Part shown: positions 23,727-35,978 of the stretch, piece after piece
Position numbering within the stretch: position 1 is the first letter of the stretch
Layout of the letters: the number at the start of each line of letters is the position of its first letter
Origin: Sipunculus nudus
Taxonomy: Eukaryota > Annelida > Sipuncula > Golfingiida > Sipunculidae
Reading direction: 5' to 3'
NCBI GenBank assembly: GCA_026874595.1
Contig: CM049319.1
Location: 63,411,917-63,475,916, forward strand
DNA: 64,000 nucleotides
Made by a program: the position numbers and the translations under genes
The notes under the pieces: generated by a model
Told to the model about the DNA's origin: nothing
The model's input: only the letters and a program-made list of their open reading frames with translations
Databases searched by the model: none

Positions 23727-24960
23727 TATAAATATATTTTGGTTTTCGCTTATTTTTTTGCCATCTGCATTTATTTAGATTTTAAAGGGAAAAAGCTAAA
23801 AAAAACTTTAAAACCTCCTCTGAAACAGTCCAGCCAAATTGAACACTGATGTAAAATGACAAATATCTACCACAGCTATTAAAAGATTTTACCGTATTTT
23901 AATTTTAGAGCCAGTTATTAGACAATTTGTACAAATTAGGGGATTATGGATCAAAGGATCAGGGTTACAGGCCCTAATTGTTCATGAACAAGTGCAGTTC
24001 TTTGTAAGGCTCATTGCTCCATTTGGTGATGAAGGTATTTCAATTAAACTTAGTAGACTGATAAACAAGACAATATCCAGCACAGCTATTAAAAGTTGCA
24101 CAGTGACAATACCCAGCACAGCTTTTAAAGGTTCCCCATATTTTAATTTCTTTAGGGATAACTCTTTATAACTCAACAACCACTCACCATATAGCTTTCA
24201 TATATATATATATATTGTATAGGAGTCCCACATATAATTTGGGTTTTAGCATTTTGTTCAAATTGATGACCTTCTACTCCATAGTTAATCAGTGTAATAA
24301 ACCTTTGCACCAGAGGATAATTTACTAGTAAAAGGTTATATTTCTAAGTACTGGAACCCAGTTCACAGAAGGGCTTTTACTCCTGGAGTCATTCCATTCC
24401 TCACTTATTTTATGGCCCTTTGATTACTTGTATTACTTGTCCAGTATTCTACTTGACCATATTAAGTGCCATCAGGTGAATGAGGCTGTTGGTGTCACCT
24501 ATATTTTTTAACATTTTTCATATTTTTCATACATTCCAAACTACCAAAATATATCAACTGTGTCAGATTATCCGCACTGAATAACTGTATAACCCTACAA
24601 TGTTGCATGTGTATTGATTATAGAGAAATTTATCTGTCGATATAGACTGGTTATGTTTTGTATGCCTTTTTTTATTTTTAATGCAGTCTCATTCATGTCA
24701 TTTTCCAAAATATGTGTTAATATATTCTCATGAAACTTTGTTTGCATATTGAACATGAATGGTTTTAAAGAGTTGAATAAATTTAGTAATGCTGTGATTG
24801 TTCCTTTTCATCAATTATGCTAGTAATTTGAGTAAAAATTCATACAAATCATGAAATTCCCATTAATACTGATACTCAACAACATGGAGTTTAGTAATGT
24901 GTGTTGAATTATGATAGCTGTATCTAGTGTGTCATTCCAGTGGTGCCAACCCTTCTGAAA
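23078..24960. other. AT-rich sequence, probably intronic; no exon recognised
   Basis: If the exon at 22779-23077 is real, this is upstream intron. It holds a (TA)n tract at 23683-23730, a short one near 24199-24216, and three loose copies of a CAGCTATTAAAAG...TATTTTAATTT block between 23870 and 24150. The minus-strand frame at 23982-24179 is produced by those copies. Confidence 0.4.
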
Positions 24961-24963
24961 GTT

Positions 24964-26229
24964 TTTTAGCTCAGCTGACTGTAAGTCAACTGAGGAATGG
25001 GAATGGCGCTTTGTCCCTCCTCCGTCAGGGCGTCTGGGTGTCCATTAGCAGGGCACAAATCATAACTGCTGGACCTAGAAATATTTAAGTGATCATCCAG
25101 GGAGGTCAATAAAAAACTCCTTGGAAACCTGAAATTAGGTCACTGTGGCATGGATCCTTCGAGCTATGGGGCTTGAAAGTACCCCCCCCCCCCCCAGAAT
25201 AATAAAATATTTGATACAAAACCTGTAATATCTTGATAATTAATGCATGGTTTGTCATGAATCTAGCCTTGAATATTGACCATGACTAGTTTTGTCAGTT
25301 TCTGAAAAGTGGTGGCGCCACCTGTATTTTTTTTTTATTTTAACAAAAAATTTTTCTAATTGTTTTACTATAAAATAACAACAATCATGTCAGTTTCTCA
25401 GCTGTGATTACATCTAGTGTCCCAAAACCGTGTGTGTTTATTGATCACAAGTGGATGCCCTATAGTAATCACCTGGTCTCTCTGTCTGTCTGTTTGTCTG
25501 TCTTTCTATTCATCCATCCACACAAATTGTTTTCAGATGATAACTGCAGGTTGGATTGACACATGGATTTTAAACTTGACTTATATATGGCCCACCACTA
25601 AAGCCAGAAGCTGTCTGGTTTTTGAGTCATGAGGTCACAGGACTTCCTTATTTAAAAAGATTATGGCTGCATTTTAAGCCAAGCTTTTCATCCCAAACTT
25701 TCTATCTTGTGCATTTAGCTGACTAGCCAGTATGGGGAGACCATAAATGAATTTGGGAACAATAGGTCAAAGGTCAAGGTCACAGTGGCCATCTGTTCAA
25801 AAATTAGTTTCCAGATGATAACTCCATTTTAGTTTGACATTATGGTTTCAAACTTAACTTATATATGGCTCACCACTAAAGAAAGAACCTGTCGATTTTT
25901 TGGTTCAAAGGTCAAGGTTACAGGACCATTTCTTTAAAATGAATGTGTATGCATTTCAAACTTTTCACAAACCTTCCATCCTCAAGATAATGCTCACCTG
26001 CCAATAGGGGAATATTTTATTTGATTTTGGTGTCATAGGGTCAAAGGTCAAGGTCACAGGGCCCATCCATTCACAAATTAGTTAATGGATGATAATTCTG
26101 CTTTTTTAAAGATTGTTACAATAATCTAAATGCTGCATGTTCAAGGATAGTAAAGTTCTCATATTTTTGGTCAAAAGGTCATTGGTTAAGGACACATGTC
26201 TGTGTTGAGACCCATGGGTCCCAAGTTTA
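24964..26229 (+). mobile_element. Modular interspersed element, copy 4
   Basis: Head TTTAGCTCAGCTGACTGTAA, tail GTTGAGACCCATGGGTCCC, as in the other family copies. Internal modules of roughly 170-300 bp repeat TCAAAGGTCAAGGTCACAG and ATTAGTTTCCAGATGATAAC-like blocks three times (near 25765, 25905, 26040). A C tract lies at 25182-25195 and a TCTGTCTGTCTG stretch near 25478-25502. The frame at 25417-25632 is repeat-derived. Confidence 0.55.
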
Positions 26230-27770
26230 CTCAAGTCCGCCAAGTGGGAGATATGTTTTCAAATGCCTGTCATATGACAGGATACCCACCATCCTCCATA
26301 GTGCCACTATGGTAACTTACCAGGGCTTTGATGGATTTTCACCATAACTCACCATAACTACTTACCAACTGATTATCTCTCCTGAGTTTGATTATGGGCA
26401 ACATCCACGCAAATTTAATAAAGTCACTGGTCACTAGGCTACTTTGTGGTGTCACCAAGATAACTTAAGGGAATATAAAGGATTTTGATAAAACTCATCA
26501 AAAATGTTAATCAATAAAATATCCCCCCTTAGTTCGATTTCCAGCGAAATCCATGCATATTAATGAGATCAGAGGTCACCAGATACACAACATGCGTATT
26601 ATTCACATTTAAGGGGCTCTTGTTGCCAGCATTGTTTTTTTTGTTTGTTTGTCTGTTAGCAACGTTATTTTTTTCACTTTGGCATGGTTAATTGACCTTT
26701 CAAGACTGACTGGTATCAGTCAGGCCAGGCCAAAGGTGCAGTTCAACAGTCAAATAGTTGTGTGCACCAGCCATCAGGTAACTATATCTTATTCAGACCT
26801 ATATATTTTAGCCATTTGCAAAGTTTAATGTTGACAAAGAAGACCTTCAAAAGTTTAACTGAAAGTTGTGAATGTCAGCCTCTGTTGTCATTGGTCATGC
26901 CTAGTACGGTGAGTGTCATGACCTATGTGTCATTTGTTATGAGTATCATTAAATTCTAATGCATTAGATAGTCCAGATAGGTGTGTTTCTTGGATGGAAA
27001 AAAACATCAATATGATGTTACTTCACAGATTGAGAAGATGGCAATCCTTCCCTGAGAGGACACAGAAGTACTCAAGGGGACAAGATGACAACCAAGAAGA
27101 ATATGACTGAGCCTTTCTCTGTTTATCTTGGACATTTAATCAAGAATTTAAAACAAAAATCACAAAAGTAAAATATCACCAAGGACTTGAGGCACGCCAA
27201 ATGATCCATGAATGATACAAATGGTGTTTCCACGAGAGAATCTTATTTTGATTTACATTTGGTTAATGGTAGGCCATGTTTATAGTTAGCCTAATAACTA
27301 ACCCTACAAACAATTTATGCAACATCATGACCTTTTTATTGTTGCACCTTAAGTTACAGTAATATGCGATATATATGTATATTGATTGTACTCAGGCAGA
27401 GGGGCAGCTATTAAAGAAAAGGCGATTAAGGATGTGATCATCATGATCTATGAACTTATCACTGTATCATTTGCCACTTACGTTATATTTGATTGTTATA
27501 TCTACATTGTTATTGGTCAGTTGTTTCACATGTTTAAAAACTATGACCTAAATGTAAAGTAGAACTGATTACATACAGAAAGGTGATATAGACTTCTGTA
27601 TCAGATGCTGACCAGATATTTATTATAATAATAAAAACAATATAACAATCATTGGATTTTGTACCAGTTCGAGAGAACGTGTTAAGGGAGTATATTGTTA
27701 CATTTATCATTTGTAGAACTCAAAAACCTAAATAAAAGTTGTTTTTAATGTCAAATCCTGTGTATAAATG
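26230..27770. other. No confident gene; one exon-like patch
   Basis: A donor-like CATCAG|GTAACT at 26776-26777 follows an open frame (LSRLTGISQARPKVQFNSQI) at about 26695-26776, but its upstream side runs into a GTTTGTTTGTCTG repeat and no acceptor is convincing. The rest is AT-rich sequence with diverged modules such as TCATCAAAAATGTTAATCA. Confidence 0.35.
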
Positions 27771-27774
27771 TTTC

Positions 27775-29275
27775 TCTTAGGTGAATGGATCGTATTCCTT
27801 TAATACGTCCTTATAACTTTGATTACACGTTTCAGCAGTGCTTTTTGTTCCCGAAAGTACCATGGTGCGAACTTTGTCGAAACATTGTCAGTATTGAACG
27901 TCGTTCAAATGTTTTATTGAGAAAACATTATAACACTGTTTTAAAAAAACTTTCCACTTTGCCGTTGCAATAACGTTTTGTAGGAAACTAATGTAAAACG
28001 TTGTATGTTTCCTGTATGTGACTGGATCGTTTCCCACCGAATACGTGCAAATAACCTTGATAAAACGTTTACAAAATGTCCAAACATCCTTTCAGAACCC
28101 GATAAAACCATTGTAAGAACGTCGTCGAGACCCTGTTTGATCACCATTTAGCGGCGTTAAGCTAACGTTGTCAGATTATTGTTGGAACGTTAGATTATTA
28201 TAGGAACAATAAATACCCATTTTAAATGTTAACAAAACGTTTGTATAACATTTACACTTGTTTGTAAGGTTGAGTAAACCTTTTGGCAATGTTTGTTTTG
28301 GAAGAAACGTTATTATTACTACAAGAAAACTTTTCTGATTCACGTTGTTTTGCTGTTAAAGGAAAAACGTTATCCAAATTAAAAGACGACAGTAAGTACA
28401 ACGTTGAGGTAATTATTTTTGGCTGAACACGTCCTTACAACATTGCAGAAACGTCAGATACGCTCCATATCATATTCTTTAATATGTCGCTGAAACATTG
28501 CTTAGATGGCATATGAGTGTACTTCTAATGGCGTTGTGAAAACGTCGCCAAGACGCCGTTGGGTCACCATTTTTCGACGTTACGGTAACGTTGTCAGGTT
28601 GTTGTGGGAACAATATACATATTTTTAATGTTAACAAAACGTTCTAATAACATTTTAAACGTTTTTGTAAGGTTGAATGAACGTTGTGGCAACGTTTGTT
28701 GTGAAAAAAACGTTATTATTACTACAAGAAAACTTTCCTGATTCACGTTGTTTTGCTGTTAAAGGAAAAACGTTATCCCAACCAAAACACGACAGTTAGT
28801 ACAACGTTGAGGTAACCATTTTGGGCTAAACACGTCCTAACAACATTGCAGAAACGTCAGATACGCTCCATATCATATTCTTTAATATGTCGCTGAAACA
28901 TTGCTTAGATGGCATATGAGTGTACTTCTAATGGCGTTGTGAAAACGTCGCCAAGACGCCGTTGGGTCACCATTTTGCGGCGTTACGGTAACGTTGTCAG
29001 GTTGTTGTGGGAACAATAAACTTATTTTTAATGTTAACAAAACGTTCTAATAACATTTTAAACGTTTTTGTAAGGTCGAACGAACGTTGTGGCAACGTTT
29101 GTTGTGAAAAAAACGTTATTATTACTACAAGAAAACTTTCCTGATTTACGTTGTTTTGCTGTTAAAGGAAAAACGTTATCCCAACTAAAACACGACAGTT
29201 AGTACAACGTTGAGGTAACTATTTTGGGCTAAACACGTCCTTACAACATTGCAGAAACGTCAGATACGCTCCATA
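27775..29275. repeat. 403-bp AACGTT-rich tandem repeat, left part
   Basis: Units begin at TATCATATTCTTTAATATGT: 28468, 28871 and the split unit boundary at 29274, exactly 403 bp apart. A diverged unit precedes (about 28065-28467) and more decayed sequence reaches back to about 27775. Each unit carries roughly fifteen AACGTT/AACGTC-type motifs (CAACGTTGAGG, TGGCAACGTTTG, AAAAACGTTATT). The plus-strand frame at 27785-27973 and its neighbours are by-products. The array resumes at 35979 after a transposon insertion. Confidence 0.85.
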
Positions 29276-29469
29276 CACTGTTAGAACAAAGGGTTTTATT
29301 AAAAGGTTTTTTGTAGAGAAAAGGGTTGTTATGTCTTCCTTAACCCTTTGCTTCCTTAATAAGGGTTTAGTTCTGTGTATTTCCCGAGTATAACCCCATT
29401 CGCCTTGAAGAAAACCCTTTCACAACCTTTAACAATGAGAGTAGCTTTAATTCCTTATATCCATGCGAG

Positions 29470-29600
29470 AGTGCGCTGCAGATGTATTACTAAATGGGTC
29501 ACGCGTGACGTGGCTTTTTGGCGGGAATTACAGCAGCAGTGAAGTGTAAGCAAGAACAACAGCAGTCACGGCAGTCACTTTCCCCAGCCCAGAAGCCGAC
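29470..29600 (+). promoter_or_regulatory. Promoter-like patch inside the transposon (E2F-like and CRE-like motifs)
   Basis: In an AT-rich element this patch is CpG-bearing and contains CACGCGTGACGTGG (CRE-like half site) followed by CTTTTTGGCGGGAATT, a close match to the E2F consensus, then CAGCAGCAG. No TATA box or open frame follows directly. The minus-strand frame at 29731-30063 is unrecognised. It could be the 5' end of a captured host gene or a transposon promoter; both are inference. Confidence 0.3.
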
Positions 29601-30063
29601 ACTTAATTAAATTCAAGTATATTGGTTAGTAGGCTTTGTTTAATCAAAATCATAAAAATCATGGTACTTGCTGCAATACACAAGTGAACATCTTAATTCT
29701 CTTTAAAGGCCAAAAAAGCCAGCCTTTGACTTAATGCCGGATTTCAACGTGTGTATATATGGTATCAGATGCACCCCGCTGTGTTGGACATAAATAGGAC
29801 AGCTGCTTTGTAGAGGCTGGCATGGACACTGCCTGCCCAAACGATGTTAGGGGCAGTATGCCACCCAAACATTGGTGTTTAAGTTCTGGATGTTTAACTT
29901 CCCAGGCCCATCTGTTTATTAAAAGAAAAACCCAAAGCAAATTTCCCTTACATAGGCAAAGCTGACCACAGTACCACAGGCAATTTATCAGCCCGCCCTG
30001 GCATCCTATCCCAGAGCCCGGTTTCCGTGGCCTCCCGCTGACCCCTCGCATACCAGTTTCCAT

Positions 30064-31360
30064 GTCACTTGTAGCCGCTGCTCTTGGGAGAAACAGGAAT
30101 CTTACAGTGTGTGCAAGATTTTGTCACAGCATGTATTAACTTATGTTAAGAATTGGTGAGTAATGTTTTACACATACCATTTAAACAGCTTTCTGAACTT
30201 GATAACTTGTGAAACCGCCAAAACAGGAAATGTGTTGCTGTATTTCCAATAGTGCCTTCACCCCCTAGGTTTCTGCTTTTAAATAATTGCTGCCAAAATT
30301 ATTTCTCCATAAAAGAGGTCTCCAGCAATTACATCGGTCGGTGTTAATCCTCATTGCTGAGCAAGTAACTATAAAAAATATGATATGGTACGCCATCGTA
30401 AATGATCTTAACTTTTCATGGATGTCCTTTTTTTATTTTACTGAGCTTTCAGACTGCAGAAGGGGTCATGGTTCGGGGACACTACATTGTGTAAACATTC
30501 AAATGATTTGCATGTAAACATTATATTTGATATTGATATTGTGCATTGAAGTTATATTAGGCATAGTATGAACATTATTTGTTTTCAGTCACATCATTAG
30601 TTTGTGCCAGCGGCTAAGGAGATGAAGATATATCAGCATTAATGAGAACACATTTAGGTTGTCTATTTTAATACGGTAGTACATTTATTTGTAATTGTTT
30701 ATGAATAAGTGTTTGGGTTCTGATGTATGGAAAACTATGGATTAAAAACCTGCTTTCAGTAAATCTACATTAAACATTTTGAGAAGCAAACATAAAAAAA
30801 TAAAATAATAATTTTATAACATTCATTGATGTTTCCACTATTAAAACCCTAACTTTCAAAATTTTCAAAGCAACCATGGCAGTATATTGTGTTATATCAT
30901 TTATTTCTTTTATTTAAATCATGTTAGCTTGAAATCAGCATTCACTTTGCTGGTATATCCAGAATATTTTAGGCATTTCTCTGAATTTGCTTTTTAAACC
31001 ACTTCTCCAATTTGGCGCTGGCACAGCTGTAAAAAAATATTATCGACATCTTATAATTACAACAAATTACATGAGCTAGTGAATGCTTTAAATCAATTTC
31101 TTATACAAATGTTCACGCCATATTAAAGTCAAGAGGACTTTAAAAAAAAACAACAAAATAGAATTCTGTATGGAAAAACTAAGGAAGTTTATGAATATTT
31201 TCGAATGTCATTCAAATTTCATAAGGTTTTTCTTAGGGGTACCTTTGGTGAGATTGCTTTGGGGTTGTCCTTCAATTTAAAGTTTACACACTCTCCTTTA
31301 TATCATCTAATTTCACTTATTAATAAAATGATGATGGATGATGCTATTATGTAAATATTG

Positions 31361-31409
<49 letters not shown>

Positions 31410-32327
31410 CTATGTATTTGATTTCGTCTCAATGATGCGAGATAAACACATTGGTTTTGGTTACAGAATTTGATACCACTGTTGCCGTCCAAGCTGTGAA
31501 GACCAGTCAAGTACAGTTTTGATCTGTGAGAGTTCCTGGTCCACAATGAAAAACTGGTAGGAAAACTATTTGATCATTTTATCAGAACTGAATTATTAAA
31601 TATATTGAGAGAAGTACAAATTAATTCCTATAGCACTCAGAAAGTAGAAAAATTAGGTGTAGCATTACGTTTTTTGTAAAAGATGTATCGTATCAAAAGA
31701 TATACCCTCCCACTTAACAATTTGTGTGAACATAAGGCACTTGAATTATTTTCAAAATGTTAGTATTTTTTTCATAGATTATACATTTTTCCTTTGAGTA
31801 CAAATTCACGCAATAACATCCTTTCTCCTTTAATCCATGTTCTGATTAACATGAATTTGTTATTGTCATAAAGTAACTCTGCTTTAATCAGGAAAATATA
31901 TTTCATCCTATCATTCTATAGAAAGTTCTTCTTTTAGTTTGGACTAAAAGTAAAGAATGTTAGCCCATAATGTCACGAGTTCATATTTGGCAGTTGAGCA
32001 CCCATTGTCACTTGCTTTATAACATGTCTTTAAATGTTATGAGAAAAAGCAGAGAAAAATGAAACATAGTTCATCATGTCGTAATTTTGAAACATTGAAA
32101 GGAAAAAGTCAGGATTTCATTTTTGAATTAAAAAAACTGGCATGAAGCAATTAGAATAAATAAAAAAGATGTTTTTTCCCTTGACAGCACCTTAAAATTT
32201 TAGAAAATATATTCTAGCGAAACAAAAAACCATAAATTGTTATTTTAAAAATGATAAATAGTAACATGTGAGGAATGGAAAACATGGAACATGGCACATA
32301 TATTTTCTGACTGAGTTTTGTACATTC
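30064..32327. other. Transposon interior without a recognised gene
   Basis: AT-rich sequence on both strands, with a (TA)n tract at 31363-31407. The frames at 30287-30517 (+) and 31313-31546 (-) show no domain or protein-like pattern; the latter includes the TA tract. Confidence 0.5.
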
Positions 32328-34348
32328 ACTGCTAATTGATAAGAGGTACTCATAAAGATAGCACACGAACACTTATTTTTTTAACTGTAAAATTGGAAAA
32401 TTTAAAGTCACACATTTAGAGTGGATGGAGAGAATGGCACATACATCTTGATGTGTGAAGCCTTCCCCATGCACTGCTGAATAACAACAGGTACTCATAT
32501 AGTTATCACAAGAACACTTATTTTTTGACTGCCAAATGGGAAATATTTAAAGTCACACATTTAGAGTGGGTGGAGAGAATGGCACATACATCTTGATGTG
32601 TGAAGCCTTCCCCATGCACTGCTGAATAACAAGAGGTACTCAAAAAGTTATCACACGAACACTTATTTTTTGACTGCAAAATGGGAAATATTTAAAGTCA
32701 CACATTTAGAGTGGGTAGAGGGAATGGCACATACATCTTGATGTGTGAAGCCTTCCCCATGCACTGCTGAATAACAACAGGTACTCAAAAAGTTATCACA
32801 CGAACACTTATTTTTTGACTGCCAAATGGGAAATATTTAAAGTCACACATTTAGAGTGGGTGGAGAGAATGGCACATACATCTTGATGTGTGAAGCCTTC
32901 CCCATGCACTGCTGAATAACAACAGGTACTCATATAGTTATCACAAGAACACTTATTTTTTTACTGCAAAATGGGAAATATTTAAAGTCACACATTTAGA
33001 GTGGATGGAGAGAATGGCACATATTTCTTGATGTGTGAAGCCTTCTCCATGCACTGCTGCATAACAACAGGTACTCATATAGTTATCACAACCACTTATT
33101 TTTTTACTGCAAAATGGGAAATATTTGAAGTCACACATTTTGAGTGGGTGGAGAAAATGGCACATACATCTTGATGTGTGAGCCTTCCCCATGCACTGTG
33201 AATAAAAACAGGTACTCATATAGTTATCACAAAAACACATTTTTTTTACTGAAAAGTATAGTTATCACAAAAACACATTTTTTTACTGAAAAGTGGGAAA
33301 TATTTAAAGTCACACATTTAGAGTGGGTGGAGAGAATGGCACATACATCTTGATGTGTGAAGCCTTCCCCATGCACTGCTGAATAACAACAGGTACTCAA
33401 AAAGTTATCACACGAACACTTATTTTATGACTGCCAAATGGGAAATATTTAAAGTCACACATTTAGAGTGGATGGAGAGAATGGCATATACATCTTGATG
33501 TGTGAAGCCTTCCCCATGCACTGCTGAATAATAACAGGTACTCATATAGTTTTCACAAACACTTATTTTTTTATTGCAAAATGGGAAATATTTGAAGTCA
33601 CACATTTTGAGTGGGTGGAGAGAATGGCACATACATCTTGATGTGTGAAGCCTTCCCCATGCACTGCTGAATAACATCAGGTACTCGTATAGTTATCACA
33701 AACACTTATTTTTTGACTGCAAAATGGGAAATATTTAAAGTCACACATTTAGAGTGGATGGAGAGAATGGCACATACATCTTGATGTGTGAAGCCTTCCC
33801 CATGCACTGCTGAATAACAACAGGTACCCATATAGTTTTCACAAAAACACTTAGTTTTTTTTTACTGAAAAGTGGGAAATATTTAAAGTCACACATTTAG
33901 AGTGGGTGGAGAGAATGGCACATACATCTTGATGTGTGAAGCCTTCCCCATGCACTGCTGAATAACAACAGGTACTCAAAAAGTTATCACACGAACACTT
34001 ATTTTTTGACTGTAAAATGGGAAATATTTAAAGTCACACATTTAGAGTGGGTAGAGAGAATGGCACATACATCTTGATGTGTGAAGCCTTCCCCATGCAC
34101 TGCTGAATAACAACAGGTACTCAAAGTTTTCACAAGAACACATTTTTTTTTAACTGCCAAATGGGAAATATTTAAAGTCACACATTTAGAGTGGGTGGAG
34201 AGAATGGCACATACATCTTGATGTGTGAAGCCTTCCCCATTCACTGTTGAATAACGTCAGGTACTCCTATAGTTATAACAAGAACACATTTTTATACTGC
34301 AAAACTGGAAATATTTAAAGTCACATATTTAGAGTGGGTGGAGACAAT
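32328..34348. repeat. 145-bp satellite array (about 14 units) inside the transposon
   Basis: The block GGCACATACATCTTGATGTG starts at 32436, 32581, 32726, 32871, 33016 (variant), 33159, 33338, 33483 (variant), 33626, 33769, 33917, 34062 and 34206. Spacing is 143-148 bp except one 179-bp unit with an internal duplication near 33205-33290. Units share GAAATATTTAAAGTCACACA and CCTTCCCCATGCACTG. Frames on both strands repeat the same peptide per unit and are not genes. A more decayed unit may precede at about 32270. Confidence 0.95.
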
Positions 34349-35680
34349 AAAAAATACAACTTTATATGCTAGAACGAACAGTTATAGGACAATTTACCTC
34401 TGTTATTATCGAAGGTCATGCGCCTAAATCTAATGCTTGCGACCACCTACCCCTTCATCGACTATATGATGAAGCATTAATTTTTTACAATGCCTTATAT
34501 TATTTTTCAATTGAAATTATTTTGTAAGAACTGCTACAATTTTTTTTTCTCATGTATATGTGACTTTAAAAAAAAAACAAGATATAAATTAGCACATATG
34601 TACTGGTATGTTATACGATCAGTTTAAGTAGCACTGTGTTGCTTGTTGAAAGAAGTGTAAATAAGCTCTAGAGACTGCTGTGAGACTTAGTTTGTCAATG
34701 TACAGTTCATTTCAATGGCCAGTTGGACAGTCTTAGAAGTATCAAACTGGCTAAGAGAAACAGGTCTGAGCAAATATGATGACAATTTCAATGGTTTGTT
34801 CCTTTTATATTTTTTTCTATTTTCAGGTAACGTGGTAGAATTGTAGGAAAATGCCACATCATGGATGCACAATGCAATACTGCGCTGTCATTGGTCTGAC
34901 TACAATTTTCAGCTAGGTGCCAGTCCTAGTGGTGAAACCCAACAGATCGTGTCACAACACACACCGGTTAATGTGAAGGAGATCTGAACGACTGTTGCGT
35001 ATAACCATTAATGATGTTGCGTAATACCACTTCATGATGAATTATGTTGTATTTTATATTGTGTAATTACTGACATTGATATCATCATATATTCTTCATA
35101 TACCAGTGTTTACAGAATGTTTGTTAATGTGATTGTTTGAAGACTACATCAGCTCTGACAGCTACAGCATCTTAAACAAAACTGAATTTATGTAAATGCT
35201 TTAATTTTTTTTCATTTATTTTATTATCTGTACTTTTGTAAAAAAAAAAAGTAAATGAATAATGTTCCTTTATCGTATTGGAAATGATGTTTTGGAAAAA
35301 TATTTATCAGTGAAAGTTGGTATAATTCTGTGATTGTGGATAAGTGCTCTATTTCTGTTTCAACACTTATTTTCATGGTTGTTTTCATGATTACTTCCCT
35401 TCAATAAACATTTTAATTTTATTTCAGTTTTATCAATATTTTATGCTTACATGCGAGAATGGCTCGTTCCTGAACACGACATTAAGGTCACTACAAGGCA
35501 TCAAAGGGCAGCAATAAATACCTGCAGGCAACTACAAAATATTTTGCAGATAAATTGCCTTTATTGAAGAATGTAAACCTTCAAGGTGTCAAGGTTCTTT
35601 TATCTGTACCCCAGAAGTAGCAAAGGGTATAATAAGTTTTTTTCAAGAATAAATGTTTTTAAATACCATTTACGGTATTT
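34349..35680. other. Transposon interior, right part; exon-like traces only
   Basis: A TTTTCTATTTTCAG|GTAACG junction near 34834 and AATAAA near 35404 could be remains of a spliced transcript, but no open frame of note connects them. The minus-strand frame 34687-34872 is unrecognised. Confidence 0.35.
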
Positions 35681-35689
35681 TTAGTATTA

Positions 35690-35978
35690 CCCTTTTTATT
35701 CAAGGTTTTTTATAACCCCTTTTTATAAAGGGTTTTATTAAATAACCCACTTTTTATCAAAGGGTTTTATTAAAAAACCCTTTTACATTAAAGGGTTTTA
35801 TTAAAAAACCCATATATAGAAAAGGGTTTTGTTGAAAAACCCATTTATAGAAAAGGGTTTTGTTGAAAAACCCATTTTTAGAAAAGGGTTTTGTTAAAAA
35901 ACCCATAAAGGGTTTTCGTATTTGGACACTTAAAAAACCCTCTTCCAACCCTTTAGAAAACCCTTTTTTCTAACAGTG
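35690..35978. repeat. Subterminal repeats at the right end of the transposon
   Basis: AAGGGTTTTRTTRAAAAACCC recurs six or more times at about 35-37 bp, each unit itself a short inverted repeat. The left end has only scattered AAGGGTTTT / AACCCTTT copies (29290-29430). A minus-strand frame across it reads as an iterated NKTLFYKWVFQQNPF peptide, an artefact. Subterminal repeats are commonly transposase-binding sites; that role is inference. Confidence 0.75.

Larger units (their letters stand above)
29276..35978. mobile_element. 6703-bp TIR transposon inserted in the AACGTT repeat, TA duplication
   Basis: The left end starts CACTGTTAGAACAAAGGG and the right end, reverse-complemented, CACTGTTAGAAAAAAGGG, continuing with TTTT: about 22 bp of TIR with one mismatch. 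TA at 29274-29275 and 35979-35980 is the target duplication. Joining the flanks restores CGCTCCATATCATATTC, exactly the sequence at the uninterrupted unit boundary near 28461-28477. No transposase frame was found, so it is non-autonomous. A TA duplication fits Tc1/mariner-like or other TA-targeting superfamilies; family unassigned. It contains a satellite, a (TA)n tract and a promoter-like patch. Confidence 0.9.

Noticed and set aside
26640-26776. Exon-like patch with donor CATCAG|GTAACT
   Set aside because: The upstream side is a GTTTGTTTGTCTG repeat that mimics a pyrimidine tract, and no partner exon was found. Kept only as a note.
29731-30063. 110-codon minus-strand frame in the transposon as a possible transposase
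   Set aside because: It is too short, with no DDE/D-like spacing, helix-turn-helix or zinc-finger pattern. I cannot support any function.
32953-34244. Frames repeating an ILSIHSKCVTLNISHFAV-like peptide
   Set aside because: The peptide iterates with the 145-bp satellite period, and frames are broken irregularly by unit indels. This is satellite, not a repeat protein. The regular spacing is also not a CRISPR array: there are no spacers, and units are contiguous.
35757-35948. Minus-strand frame of repeated FNKTLFYKWVF-like units
   Set aside because: It is the translation of 35-37-bp subterminal hairpin repeats of the transposon.
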